Source: Flavobacterium hydatis
GTDB taxonomy: Bacteria; Bacteroidota; Bacteroidia; Flavobacteriales; Flavobacteriaceae
Length of the DNA stretch: 38,286 bases
Assembly (NCBI RefSeq): GCF_000737695.1
Contig: NZ_JPRM01000048.1
Span: 1-38,286 of the forward strand
Reading direction: 5' to 3'
The notes under the pieces were generated by a model that did not search any database, was not told the origin of the DNA, and saw only the letters and a list, made by a program, of their open reading frames with translations. Made by a program: the position numbers and the translations under genes. Below, one piece after another: positions 8,565 through 15,769 of the stretch; position 1 is the first letter of the stretch; each line of letters starts with the position of its first letter.

Positions 8565-9116
8565 TTATCTTTTGTTTTTAATCACTTCTGCTAATAATTT
8601 TTTAGCGCGAAGTAATTTTATTTTTACATTGCTTAAAGGCTCATTTATTTTGAGTGCAATTTCTTGGTAACTCATTTCCTGAAAATAGCGTAGCTGAATT
8701 ACTTCCTGATAATGTGGCTTTAATTCTTTTATGCAATGTAATAATCGGGATAAATTTTGTTCAGTGATTAATTCATCCTCTACCGACGGAGTAGTGTCGG
8801 CAATATTATAAGCTTGTTGGTTTTCCTGATCGGTGATTTCTATAAAAAGATTGGTTCTCTTTTTACGTAATAAATCAATATGTACATTCTTTGCAATGGC
8901 AATAAGCCAAGTGTTGAATTGAAATTCAGAATTGTACGTTTTTATTTTATCAAAAGCTTTAGAGAAAGTTTCGATGGTAATATCTTCGGCAATGGTTTCG
9001 TTTTCGGTACGTTTAAGCATGAAGCTATAAACTTCGTTCCAATAATGGTCCAACAAAAAAGTGAAGGCAATTTGATCTCCATTTTTTGCTTTCTCTATTT
9101 TAGAATTTATTTCCAA
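8565..9116 (-). CDS. ECF-type RNA polymerase sigma-70 family factor
   Basis: At 183 residues it has the size of an ECF sigma factor. Region 2 spans about 10-85 (DHYWNEVYSFMLKRT, AEDITIETFSKAFDKI, FNTWLIAIAKNVHIDLLRKKR) and region 4 about 125-180 (LKPHYQEVIQLRYFQEMSYQEIA, then NEPLSNVKIKLLRAKKLL, a helix-turn-helix for the -35 region). The start codon lies inside the last codons of the glycosyltransferase gene (10-base overlap), implying a shared transcript and coupled translation. No anti-sigma gene of the FecR or zinc-finger type is next to it; downstream is tonB. What activates it and what it transcribes cannot be read from this window. Confidence 0.93.
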   Translation of the reverse strand: MEINSKIEKAKNGDQIAFTFLLDHYWNEVYSFMLKRTENETIAEDITIETFSKAFDKIKTYNSEFQFNTWLIAIAKNVHIDLLRKKRTNLFIEITDQENQQAYNIADTTPSVEDELITEQNLSRLLHCIKELKPHYQEVIQLRYFQEMSYQEIALKINEPLSNVKIKLLRAKKLLAEVIKNKR

Positions 9117-10216
9117 TGTACCGGTTTTGAAAAGATATTAGTTATAAAGATATTAATTTGAGTGAATATAAGCACAATTTCTACGATAGGAAACCAAAAT
9201 TTTAGGTCATTTTCTTTTAATTTACCTGCTGAGAAACCTACAACAAGCCACGCAGCAATATAGCGTACCAAGAATAAGCTTAAAACAATGATCCATTGAA
9301 ATTGAAATGCAAGCAAAATAATAGCTAGTATAAAGAATAATAATTGAGAGCTATAAAAAATACCCAATTGAATTTTATCAAAAACTTTATAATAATTAGC
9401 AGTAGCTATATGTCTTCTTTTTTGAATAAACCAATCTCTATATGTTTCCTTAGGTCTAGAATACGTAAAACTTTCAGGAGAGTAGGATAGGGTTGTGTTA
9501 CTTTCGTTAGCAGCTTCATTAATAAATAAATCATCGTCGCCAGAACGTACCTGAATATGTCCGATGAATCCGTTTACATTAAAAAACTCTTCCTTTTTAT
9601 AAGCTAAATTACGACCAACTCCCATATAAGGATGACCTGCTTTTGCCCAAGAAAAATATTGTATTGCAGTAAGTAAAGTTTCAAATCGGATGATTTTGTT
9701 TAGGAAGGATTTTTCGATTCTCTCGTAAGCACCATATCCTAAAACAATTGTTTTATTCATTGTAAACTGAGAACTCATAGTTGTAATCCAGTTTTTAGAA
9801 GTAGGATAACAATCAGCGTCAGTAAATAATAAATATTCTTTTTTTGCGGCTTTTATACCTAATGTAAGCGCATATTTTTTATTACCCCAAAAGGCTTCGT
9901 TATTTTTTACTTTAACTAAACGGATAAGGTTAGGGTATTGACTTTCGAAAAGTTCAAAAATTTCTAAAGTTTCATCACTCGATGCATCGTCTATTAAAAC
10001 AATTTCGAAATCTGGATAGTCTTGCTCTATTAAAAGCGGAATATATTTAACTGCATTTTCAGCTTCGTTTTTTGCACAGACTATAACCGAAATTGGAAGT
10101 CTTTTTGGAGTGATTTCCTGTGTTTTAGCAAAAGAGAATTTACTAAATATACCCAAATAGTATGTAAGTTGTACAACAACGATAGCAATAAAAAAGTATA
10201 AAATAATTGTAAGCAT
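9107..10216 (-). CDS. Membrane glycosyltransferase, family 2
   Basis: A processive-type or polyprenyl-dependent inverting glycosyltransferase at the inner membrane. One N-terminal membrane helix (about 2-22) precedes the GT-A catalytic domain: ISVIVCAKNEAEN (42-54), VLIDDASSDET (73-83), the DxD motif TDADC (132-136), and SGDDDLFINEA as the acceptor-side acidic motif. A QKRRH segment follows, in the position of QxxRW. Two or more membrane helices fill the C-terminus (about 285-365). The nucleotide-sugar and acceptor cannot be deduced. It is the first gene of a two-gene unit with the ECF sigma factor and is preceded by the clearest promoter of the window. Confidence 0.9.
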   Translation of the reverse strand: MLTIILYFFIAIVVVQLTYYLGIFSKFSFAKTQEITPKRLPISVIVCAKNEAENAVKYIPLLIEQDYPDFEIVLIDDASSDETLEIFELFESQYPNLIRLVKVKNNEAFWGNKKYALTLGIKAAKKEYLLFTDADCYPTSKNWITTMSSQFTMNKTIVLGYGAYERIEKSFLNKIIRFETLLTAIQYFSWAKAGHPYMGVGRNLAYKKEEFFNVNGFIGHIQVRSGDDDLFINEAANESNTTLSYSPESFTYSRPKETYRDWFIQKRRHIATANYYKVFDKIQLGIFYSSQLLFFILAIILLAFQFQWIIVLSLFLVRYIAAWLVVGFSAGKLKENDLKFWFPIVEIVLIFTQINIFITNIFSKPVHWK

Positions 10217-10254
10217 CTGATTTTAATGTCTTTTAATTTTGAATCTTGCGAGTG

Positions 10255-10284
10255 CAAATGTAATTATGAATTCCCGATTTTCAA
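10255..10284 (-). promoter_or_regulatory. Bacteroidota-type promoter upstream of the GT2-sigma unit
   Basis: On the minus strand TTG (10284-10282) is followed after 19 bases by TACATTTG (10262-10255). This matches the TTG / TAnnTTTG arrangement of primary-sigma promoters in Flavobacterium. The -7 element lies about 40 bases before the ATG at 10216. It is the only site in the window where I find both elements well spaced. Confidence 0.65.
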
Positions 10285-10298
10285 CCCTTAATTTGTAA

Positions 10299-10913
10299 TT
10301 ACTTTCTGCATTTTTCCATTTCTTTTGCAACGGCAATAGACTGAGGGTTTTCTGTTTTTTCTAAGGCTGTGATTATGTTTTTGTAATCTACATCGTCTCT
10401 ATTTTGCGACATTTTTTTAGTAGCCTGAATTTCATCTATTTCAATCTCGAAAGCGATTATTCCGTGCGCTTGTCGCATTGTTTTTGCAGATAAATCTTCT
10501 ACTCGAATAGGTTTTTCTGAACCAGCTTCGTATTTGTCTACTAATTTCTTCAGAGATTCGATTGCAGCTTCGTGATCTACAATTTTTATTCTGCCATAAA
10601 TATGAACCGAACTATAGTTCCAGGTTGGTACATTTTCATGATTATACCATGATGACGAAATGTAACTATGAGGTCCGGAAAAAACAGCTAGTATCTGATC
10701 GTTTTGTGTAAAACCTTCTCCTTGCGGATTTAGTTTAGAGATATGACCACATAATATTTCTTTGCCATCTGCTCTGGTTTCTATTTCTAACGGAATATGT
10801 GTTGCCCACAATTTTCCATTCGTTTGATTGATTAATATCCCAAAGCTGTTTTCTTTAAGAAAAGCTCTTATTGCTTCAGGATCTTCATTTTTGAATATAC
10901 TAGGTGTGTGCAT
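10299..10913 (-). CDS. PaiB-like FMN-binding protein
   Basis: A 204-residue protein of the PaiB family, which has a flavin-reductase-like split-barrel fold; Bacillus PaiB is a transcriptional repressor of sporulation and protease genes. The N-terminus MHTPSIFKNEDPEAIRAFL and the LWATHIPLEIE, GHISKLNPQ, FSGPHSYISSSWY and VPTWNYSSVHIYGR segments are the family's hallmarks; the last carries the conserved Trp-Asn-Tyr patch. No helix-turn-helix is visible, so a DNA-binding role here is uncertain, and it may be a flavin-dependent enzyme. It starts one base after the stop of a GNAT acetyltransferase, an arrangement recalling the Bacillus paiA-paiB operon. Confidence 0.88.
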   Translation of the reverse strand: MHTPSIFKNEDPEAIRAFLKENSFGILINQTNGKLWATHIPLEIETRADGKEILCGHISKLNPQGEGFTQNDQILAVFSGPHSYISSSWYNHENVPTWNYSSVHIYGRIKIVDHEAAIESLKKLVDKYEAGSEKPIRVEDLSAKTMRQAHGIIAFEIEIDEIQATKKMSQNRDDVDYKNIITALEKTENPQSIAVAKEMEKCRK

Positions 10914-10914
10914 A

Positions 10915-11373
10915 TTATATTAAGTTTTTTCCAAAACAAATAGCCTCAACATTATTTGCATATTTGCCGTAGTTTGGAATGATTTTATAACCTGATTTCT
11001 GATAGAATTGTGTTGCTACTAGATTTTTAACCCGAGTTTCCAGAATTAATTCTTCGTAACCAATTTCTTTGGCTTTCGTCTCTAAGTAGGATAAAATAGA
11101 TTGTCCAATTCTCTTTCGAGGATATTTGGCATACATCCGTTTTACTTCGCCAGTAGTTTCAGTAATTGGTCGTATTGCGCCACAACCTACGATTTCGTTA
11201 TCGAGTTCGGCGGCAATAAATAAATATTTGGAGTTGTTATTGTTCCAATCTGTAAATGAGTTTTTCCCGTCGCTGCCAAAACGTTCCTGAAGATTTACGC
11301 ATAGCTCATTAATAATAGGAGCTACGTTTTTGTTATCAGGATTTATTGTTTTGATAGATAGAGTTATACTCAT
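10915..11373 (-). CDS. GNAT family N-acetyltransferase
   Basis: A 152-residue cytoplasmic acetyltransferase. The GNAT fold shows in strands with AAELDNEIVGCGAIRP (about 54-69), EVKRMYAKYPRKRIGQSILSYLE (the acetyl-CoA pyrophosphate loop is RKRIGQS, a variant of Q/RxxGxG/A) and ELILETRVKNLVATQFYQKSGYK, the typical C-terminal Asn-x-x-A-x-x-F/L-Y-x-x-x-G-Y segment. The substrate is unknown. It sits 12 bases after murB and one base before the PaiB-like gene; polyamine acetylation as by PaiA is possible by context only. Confidence 0.88.
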   Translation of the reverse strand: MSITLSIKTINPDNKNVAPIINELCVNLQERFGSDGKNSFTDWNNNNSKYLFIAAELDNEIVGCGAIRPITETTGEVKRMYAKYPRKRIGQSILSYLETKAKEIGYEELILETRVKNLVATQFYQKSGYKIIPNYGKYANNVEAICFGKNLI

Positions 11374-11385
11374 ATTTTTTTAGAT

Positions 11386-12399
11386 TTAGATTACATTTAC
11401 TTCGGCTTCTATATGTATTCCGAATTTTTCAAATACTGTTTTTTGGATGTCTTTAGAGATAGCCAAAATTTCTTGTCCAGTTGCGTTTCCGTAATTAACT
11501 AGAACCAAAGCTTGATTTTTGTGAATTCCGGCATCGCCAAAACGTTTTCCTTTAAAACCAGCTTGCTCTATAAGCCAACCTGCTGGAACTTTAACCTCAG
11601 TTTCGGAAACATCATAATATTTCATTTCGGGGAATTTCTGATGAATTTTTTCGAAATCTGATTTTAATAAAATTGGATTTTTAAAGAAACTTCCGCTATT
11701 TCCTAATTCTTTCGGGTCTGGTAATTTGCTTTGTCTAATCGCAATAACAGCATTACTAACGTCTTTTAATTTAGGATTTGTAATATTGTTTTTGGCTAAC
11801 TCCGCAGTAATATCTCCGTACGAAGTATTAATTTTATGATTGCGCTTCGTTAGTTTATATGTTACAGATGTAATGATATATTGGTCTTTTACTTCATGTT
11901 TGAAAATGCTTTCGCGATATCCAAAATTACATTCGGCATGAGTAAAAGTTCTTATTGCCTGAGTTTCGATATTCATAGCTTGGCAAGAAACAAACGTATC
12001 TTTTATTTCGGTTCCGTAAGCGCCAATGTTTTGTACAGGAGTAGTGCCTACATTACCAGGAATAAGCGACATGTTTTCTAATCCGCCAAAATCTTGCTCG
12101 ATTGTCCAGAGCACAAAATCATGCCATGTTTCTCCTGCTTGACTTTCGACCCAAACAAAATCATCATCTTCGTCAACTATCTTTTTTCCTTTTAAATCAA
12201 TATGGATTACCAAGGCATCAATATCTTTGGTTAAAAGCATATTGCTTCCACCACCTAAAATAAATTTTGCCTGATTTTTATTTTCTTCTAATACCTTTTT
12301 CAATTCATCTATTGAATGTACAGCAACAAATTGTTTTGCTTTGGCTTCAATGCCAAATGTGTTATGGTTTTTTAAAGAAAATTGAGATTGAATTTCCAT
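11386..12399 (-). CDS. murB: UDP-N-acetylenolpyruvoylglucosamine reductase MurB
   Basis: It reduces the enolpyruvyl ether to make UDP-N-acetylmuramate, the second committed step of peptidoglycan synthesis, using FAD and NADPH. With the ATG at 12399 the protein has 337 residues and begins MEIQSQFSLKNHNTFG, the usual MurB start. FAD-binding ILGGGSNML (47-55) and SLIPGNVGTTPVQNIGAYG (111-129) are followed by the type I Tyr loop GYRESIFK (Tyr161, Arg162), proton donor Ser237 in GNSGSFFKNP, and Glu333 near the C-terminus. The frame stays open to 12438, but that extension overlaps the putative -7 element at 12436-12443, so the shorter form is preferred. It leads a murB-GNAT-PaiB unit. Confidence 0.96.
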   Translation of the reverse strand: MEIQSQFSLKNHNTFGIEAKAKQFVAVHSIDELKKVLEENKNQAKFILGGGSNMLLTKDIDALVIHIDLKGKKIVDEDDDFVWVESQAGETWHDFVLWTIEQDFGGLENMSLIPGNVGTTPVQNIGAYGTEIKDTFVSCQAMNIETQAIRTFTHAECNFGYRESIFKHEVKDQYIITSVTYKLTKRNHKINTSYGDITAELAKNNITNPKLKDVSNAVIAIRQSKLPDPKELGNSGSFFKNPILLKSDFEKIHQKFPEMKYYDVSETEVKVPAGWLIEQAGFKGKRFGDAGIHKNQALVLVNYGNATGQEILAISKDIQKTVFEKFGIHIEAEVNVI

Positions 12400-12435
12400 A
12401 AATGAGAAACTTTTTTGTAGAATTAATCGAAAGGT

Positions 12436-12443
12436 CAAAAGTA
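12436..12443 (-). promoter_or_regulatory. Putative -7 element TACTTTTG upstream of murB
   Basis: On the minus strand TACTTTTG matches TAnnTTTG and would give a leader of about 30 bases before the murB ATG at 12399. No -33 TTG lies at the right distance. It supports the shorter murB start. Confidence 0.4.
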
Positions 12444-12531
12444 AGGATTATAATCTATTTTGGCTTGAGTTTCTATAAAATAACAGGCAATTAAATACAT
12501 TAAAAAATAAATTGATACTATAATATCTTGT

Positions 12532-12584
12532 AAAAGCTTCAGATAGCTTTTTTAAATAAAGCTTTTTTAAATAAAGCTTTATTT
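12532..12584. repeat. AGCTTTT hairpin, 15-bp tandem duplication and palindrome at the 3' end of the aminotransferase gene
   Basis: AGCTTTTTTAAATAA occurs twice in tandem (12545-12559 and 12560-12574), followed by AGCTTT. AAATAAAGCTTTATTT (12569-12584) is a perfect palindrome spanning the aminotransferase stop codon. AAAAGCT (12532-12538) pairs with AGCTTTT (12545-12551). On the minus strand these can form alternative hairpins just after the stop, possibly a weak terminator; there is no long T-run. Confidence 0.5.
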
Positions 12585-13679
12585 TAAAGCCGCAATAAAA
12601 AGTTGCATTTCTTTCATTGTTCCAATTGTAATTCTTGTCCATTTTCCGTTTTCTTCATAGATTTTTGTTCCCATTATATTGTGATCTTTTAATTGCTTGA
12701 AATAATCTTTTTTATAATTGGCTAAAGACAAATAAATGAAATTTGAATAGGACGGAATACAAGTTATATTTAATTGGGTAAGTTGATCTATAGTATATTT
12801 TTTTGCTTCTTGATTTGAAGAATAAACCTGCTGAACAAATTTATCATCATTTAAAGATGCTATGGCTGCAGAAGCAGAGACAACGCTAACTGACATATTT
12901 GTAGATGATTTTAAATTGCTCAATTGTTCAATGGTTGCTGAATGTGCAATTGCATAACCGATTCGCGCGCCAGCTAATCCGTAAAGTTTTGAAAAAGTTT
13001 TGGTTATTATCAGGTTTTTGTTTTCGGTAACAAGGCTGCTAAATGATTGTTCTGTGGTAAAATTGATATAAGCCTCGTCTATAAAAACCATTGTCTTTTT
13101 GGTTGCTTCGTTAATAAACGATACCAATTTTTCTCTGTCACAAATTGTCCCTGTCGGGTTGTTGGGATTGCAGATGTAAACCATTTTTGTATCTGAATCA
13201 ATAGCTTTTAACATTGATGTTAAATCATGTTTTTTGTCATTAGTTAATGGAATAGCAATTTTTTTTAAGCCTAATTTATCAGCAGGAGCTATCCAGTAAT
13301 CGAATGTAGTTTCGGCAATTATAAAATTACCTTTGTTTAAAGCTGCATATTGAAGGACTAAATCTAAAATTTCAGTGGAACCTGCGCCCAATAAAATATT
13401 ATTATCTGTAACGTTATCTTTTTTTGCAATAAGAGAAATTAATTCTGACCAAAGATTCCATCTATATCTATTACTGCTGTTTACACTTTCTGTCATGGCA
13501 GCACGAGCAAGTGGAGACGGGCCGTAAGGATTTTCATTTGACCTTAATAATATAGGAGAGTTATCTAAATTGGGTAAGATGTAATCTGATGGAGTATTTG
13601 CAAAGCTTTCAAATTGGCAAAAGCCTAATCCTATTGTGCCTAATCCTATTTGTTTCAGCCAGTTTCTTCTATTATTCAT
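12579..13679 (-). CDS. HisC-like PLP aminotransferase with a twin-arginine signal
   Basis: A fold-type I, class II aminotransferase of 366 residues related to histidinol-phosphate aminotransferase. RSNENPYGPSP (46-56), LLGAGSTEILD (96-106), YICNPNNPTGT (168-178), DEAYINF (201-207) and the Schiff-base Lys231 in TKTFSKLYGLAGARIGYA (Arg239) are all present, so it should be active. The N-terminus MNNRRNWLKQIGLGTIGLGF fits a Tat signal (RR followed by a hydrophobic stretch, possible cleavage near SFA-NT), which cytoplasmic HisC lacks. Cys21 is not in a good lipobox. The gene has no his genes around it. A folded PLP enzyme exported to the periplasm is what such a signal would suggest; its substrate is unknown. 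A second reading is a cytoplasmic enzyme with a degenerate leader. Confidence 0.85.
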   Translation of the reverse strand: MNNRRNWLKQIGLGTIGLGFCQFESFANTPSDYILPNLDNSPILLRSNENPYGPSPLARAAMTESVNSSNRYRWNLWSELISLIAKKDNVTDNNILLGAGSTEILDLVLQYAALNKGNFIIAETTFDYWIAPADKLGLKKIAIPLTNDKKHDLTSMLKAIDSDTKMVYICNPNNPTGTICDREKLVSFINEATKKTMVFIDEAYINFTTEQSFSSLVTENKNLIITKTFSKLYGLAGARIGYAIAHSATIEQLSNLKSSTNMSVSVVSASAAIASLNDDKFVQQVYSSNQEAKKYTIDQLTQLNITCIPSYSNFIYLSLANYKKDYFKQLKDHNIMGTKIYEENGKWTRITIGTMKEMQLFIAALK

Positions 13680-13770
13680 CTCTATTTCAGAATTAAATTA
13701 AACTATTCAGTGAACCGATATGACGTTGGAAATGAAAAAATGTTACGCGTTGAATAAAATAAGATTTTTT

Positions 13771-13905
13771 ACCGCAAAGTGCGCAAAGATTTTTATCTCA
13801 CTATGTATAGAAAACACAAAGTTCGCAAAGCTAGGTGTTGATCCAGCTTTGCGAACTTTGTGTTTTGTAGAGTCATCTATATAAAAACCTTGTGTGCTTT
13901 GCGGT
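13771..13905. repeat. Nested inverted repeat with ACCGCAAAG ends
   Basis: The outer arms are 13771-13796 (ACCGCAAAGTGCGCAAAG then ATTTTTAT) and 13881-13905, its imperfect reverse complement (ATAAAAACC to GCTTTGCGGT). Inside, 13811-13832 and 13845-13866 form a perfect 22-bp stem around a 12-base loop (13833-13844). All arms share the CGCAAAG core. The right end touches the stop codon of the glycosyltransferase gene. This looks like a dispersed, palindromic intergenic element; a similar end appears at 38259-38286. Confidence 0.9.
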
Positions 13906-14966
13906 TAATTTTCACGCAAATTCAGTAACTCATGATATTTATCTGCGATAATTTTCATGTTGATATTGTAATTGGCATTTTCTTCTACAAACTTCCTATT
14001 TTGCATAGTCGCTTTATTTCTTGAATCAGGATTTTTAAATGACCAAATAAGTTCTTCGGCTAGCTTGGTGTAATCATCAATCGGGATTAATTGTCCGTTG
14101 TCACGATGGTTTATCCAACTTTGATTTCCGGGAATATCAGATACAACGGGATAGCAGTTGCAAGCCATGGCTTCGAATAAGGAAGCCGAAACACCTTCGG
14201 TACTTGGCATACTAATATAATAATTAGCGTCTTGTAATAGTTTAGGAAGTGCTGTATTTGGGATTCTTCCTGTAAAAATTACTTTGTCTTGAATGCTTAA
14301 TTCTATAGCTAGACTTTTGAGGTATTCTAATCTCGTTCCGTCACCAACAATTGTTAGGTTGAAATCAATGTTTTGTTTGTCTAAAATAGCAAAAGCTTTC
14401 AAGATGCAATCATGTCTGTATTCGGGTTGTAGGGATCGGGTAACGATAGCATCAATTCTATTCGATTTGTTTTCGGAAGCTTCAAAAAGGGATAAATCGA
14501 TTCCTTTTGGCATGACCAAAACCTTATTCATATCAACCCCAATGGCTTTCATCGAAATTGTCATTACAGGACCCCAAGCATGTATTAAATGTGCTTTTTT
14601 GAATGCGTGTTTCTGAATGATTTTTTTTAGGGGTAATAATATAGAGCCTTCAGGCCATAAATCGGTTCGGCCCTGTTGTGCAATTGCAATTGTATTTGCA
14701 CCCGATATTGCAGCAAGAAAACCATAGCTAGTAGTTCTTTCGGCAATAACCATATCGGGTTTTTCTAATCGAATGATTTTTTTTATCGAGAATGGGGAAA
14801 ATAGATATTCGGCTATTCTTTTAAAACGATTGAATTTAGTATTGTTTGGAGTTTTTAGTTCCCAAGTGCAAATTTCAAAATCACCAAACTCTTTTAAACC
14901 TTTCGTCCATGTAATTGCATCGGCTCGGTAGGATTCGCCAAGAAAAAGTATTTTTCTTTTTTTCAT
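13905..14966 (-). CDS. Glycosyltransferase, GT4-type (GT-B fold)
   Basis: A retaining glycosyltransferase likely working in polysaccharide or glycolipid assembly at the cytoplasmic face of the membrane. The start MKKRKILFLGESYRAD at 14966 gives 353 residues; the longer frame to 15029 reads through an intergenic repeat and is unlikely. Features include an N-terminal Rossmann-like strand, MVIAERTTSYGFLAA, the C-domain IDAIVTRSLQPEYRHDCILKAF, LTIVGDGTRLEYL, VIFTGRIPNTALPKLLQDANYYISMPSTEGVSASLFEAMACNCYPV with the acidic EGVSASLFE donor-binding motif. No membrane segment is seen. The stop codon directly abuts the nested inverted repeat at 13771-13905. The sugar donor is unknown. Confidence 0.9.
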   Translation of the reverse strand: MKKRKILFLGESYRADAITWTKGLKEFGDFEICTWELKTPNNTKFNRFKRIAEYLFSPFSIKKIIRLEKPDMVIAERTTSYGFLAAISGANTIAIAQQGRTDLWPEGSILLPLKKIIQKHAFKKAHLIHAWGPVMTISMKAIGVDMNKVLVMPKGIDLSLFEASENKSNRIDAIVTRSLQPEYRHDCILKAFAILDKQNIDFNLTIVGDGTRLEYLKSLAIELSIQDKVIFTGRIPNTALPKLLQDANYYISMPSTEGVSASLFEAMACNCYPVVSDIPGNQSWINHRDNGQLIPIDDYTKLAEELIWSFKNPDSRNKATMQNRKFVEENANYNINMKIIADKYHELLNLREN

Positions 14967-15003
14967 TCGTAAGTTTATGCGCTTTTGCGTAAATGTTTTT
15001 TTT

Positions 15004-15062
15004 ACCACAAATTTCACAAATTCACACAAATTTAATTAGTGAAAATTAGTGAAATTCGAGGC
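15004..15062. repeat. Imperfect inverted repeat of the ACCACAAATTTCAC type
   Basis: ACCACAAATTTCACAAATT (15004-15022) pairs imperfectly with AATTAGTGAAATTCGAGGC (15044-15062); between them lies CACACAAATTTAATTAGTG. The layout is that of a small palindromic intergenic repeat. It fills the space between the glycosyltransferase and DUF2461 genes. Confidence 0.7.
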
Positions 15063-15081
15063 GAAAACTTTTTAAATTGTT

Positions 15082-15759
15082 TTAAAACTCATCAGTCGTT
15101 AAAGCGCGATTGATGAATTCGTTTAAAGGTTTTAGTGCAATAAGTTTTTGACTCATTTTGGCAACGAAATCTTTCTGTGTTACTTCTTTGATGTCGTATT
15201 TTTGCGTAGCAGTAAAGCTTTTTAATTTTAAAAACTCAATGGCAGGATGATCTTTCTCATATCCGCGTGGTGGGTTTTTAAGCGAATTTGTTTCGGTTAC
15301 ATCTAAGCTTTCGAATTCTTTCTTGAAATTTTTATCGGCAATGATGGCTTCTAAATCATCATGGAAGAATGCGATTTCTTTACGTACTTTTTTTAAATCG
15401 TCTGCTTCTGGCGAATAAAAACCACCAGCTATAAAACTTGCGCCTTTTTCGATGTGTACATAATATCCAGCACGGTTTTGTCCTTTTACACCAGTAGAAA
15501 GCCAAACACCAAGATGTGCTTTATAAGGAGATTTATCTTTAGAGAAGCGGATGTCACGATTAATTCGGAAAGTACAATTTTTTACTTCTAGTAATTCCAG
15601 TGAAGGATCCATAGGTTTCATGGCGTCCAGAAAATCGGCAACTAGTTGATGGTAATCTTTCTTGAAGATTTCATAACGTTTTTTGTTTTCCAAAAACCAA
15701 TCTCTGTTGTTATTGACTTTTAAATCATCTAAAAATTGTAAACTTTCTTTGGTAAGCAT
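15082..15759 (-). CDS. DUF2461 domain-containing protein
   Basis: A 225-residue protein of the DUF2461/TIGR02453 family, whose function is not established. The family pattern is clear: FLDDLKVNNNRDWFLENKKRYE near the N-terminus, FRINRDIRFSKDKSPYKAHLG in the middle, GYYVHIEKGASFIAGGFYSPEADDLKKVRKEIA, and PPRGYEKDHPAIEFLKLKSF towards the end. No signal peptide or membrane segment. It lies 10 bases after the rhodanese-thioredoxin gene, so the two are probably co-transcribed. Confidence 0.9.
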   Translation of the reverse strand: MLTKESLQFLDDLKVNNNRDWFLENKKRYEIFKKDYHQLVADFLDAMKPMDPSLELLEVKNCTFRINRDIRFSKDKSPYKAHLGVWLSTGVKGQNRAGYYVHIEKGASFIAGGFYSPEADDLKKVRKEIAFFHDDLEAIIADKNFKKEFESLDVTETNSLKNPPRGYEKDHPAIEFLKLKSFTATQKYDIKEVTQKDFVAKMSQKLIALKPLNEFINRALTTDEF

Positions 15760-15769
15760 ATTTTTAGTT

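Noticed and set aside
12400..12438. Upstream extension of murB by 13 codons
   Set aside because: The extension does not match the family N-terminus and overlaps a -7 promoter-like element.
12448..12642. Minus-strand 64-codon ORF overlapping the 3' end of the aminotransferase gene
   Set aside because: It is out of frame with a well supported gene, runs through the AGCTTTT repeats, and its translation is low-complexity without family resemblance.
14967..15029. Upstream extension of the glycosyltransferase by 21 codons
   Set aside because: It reads through the intergenic inverted repeat, and the protein's natural start is MKKRKILFLG at 14966.
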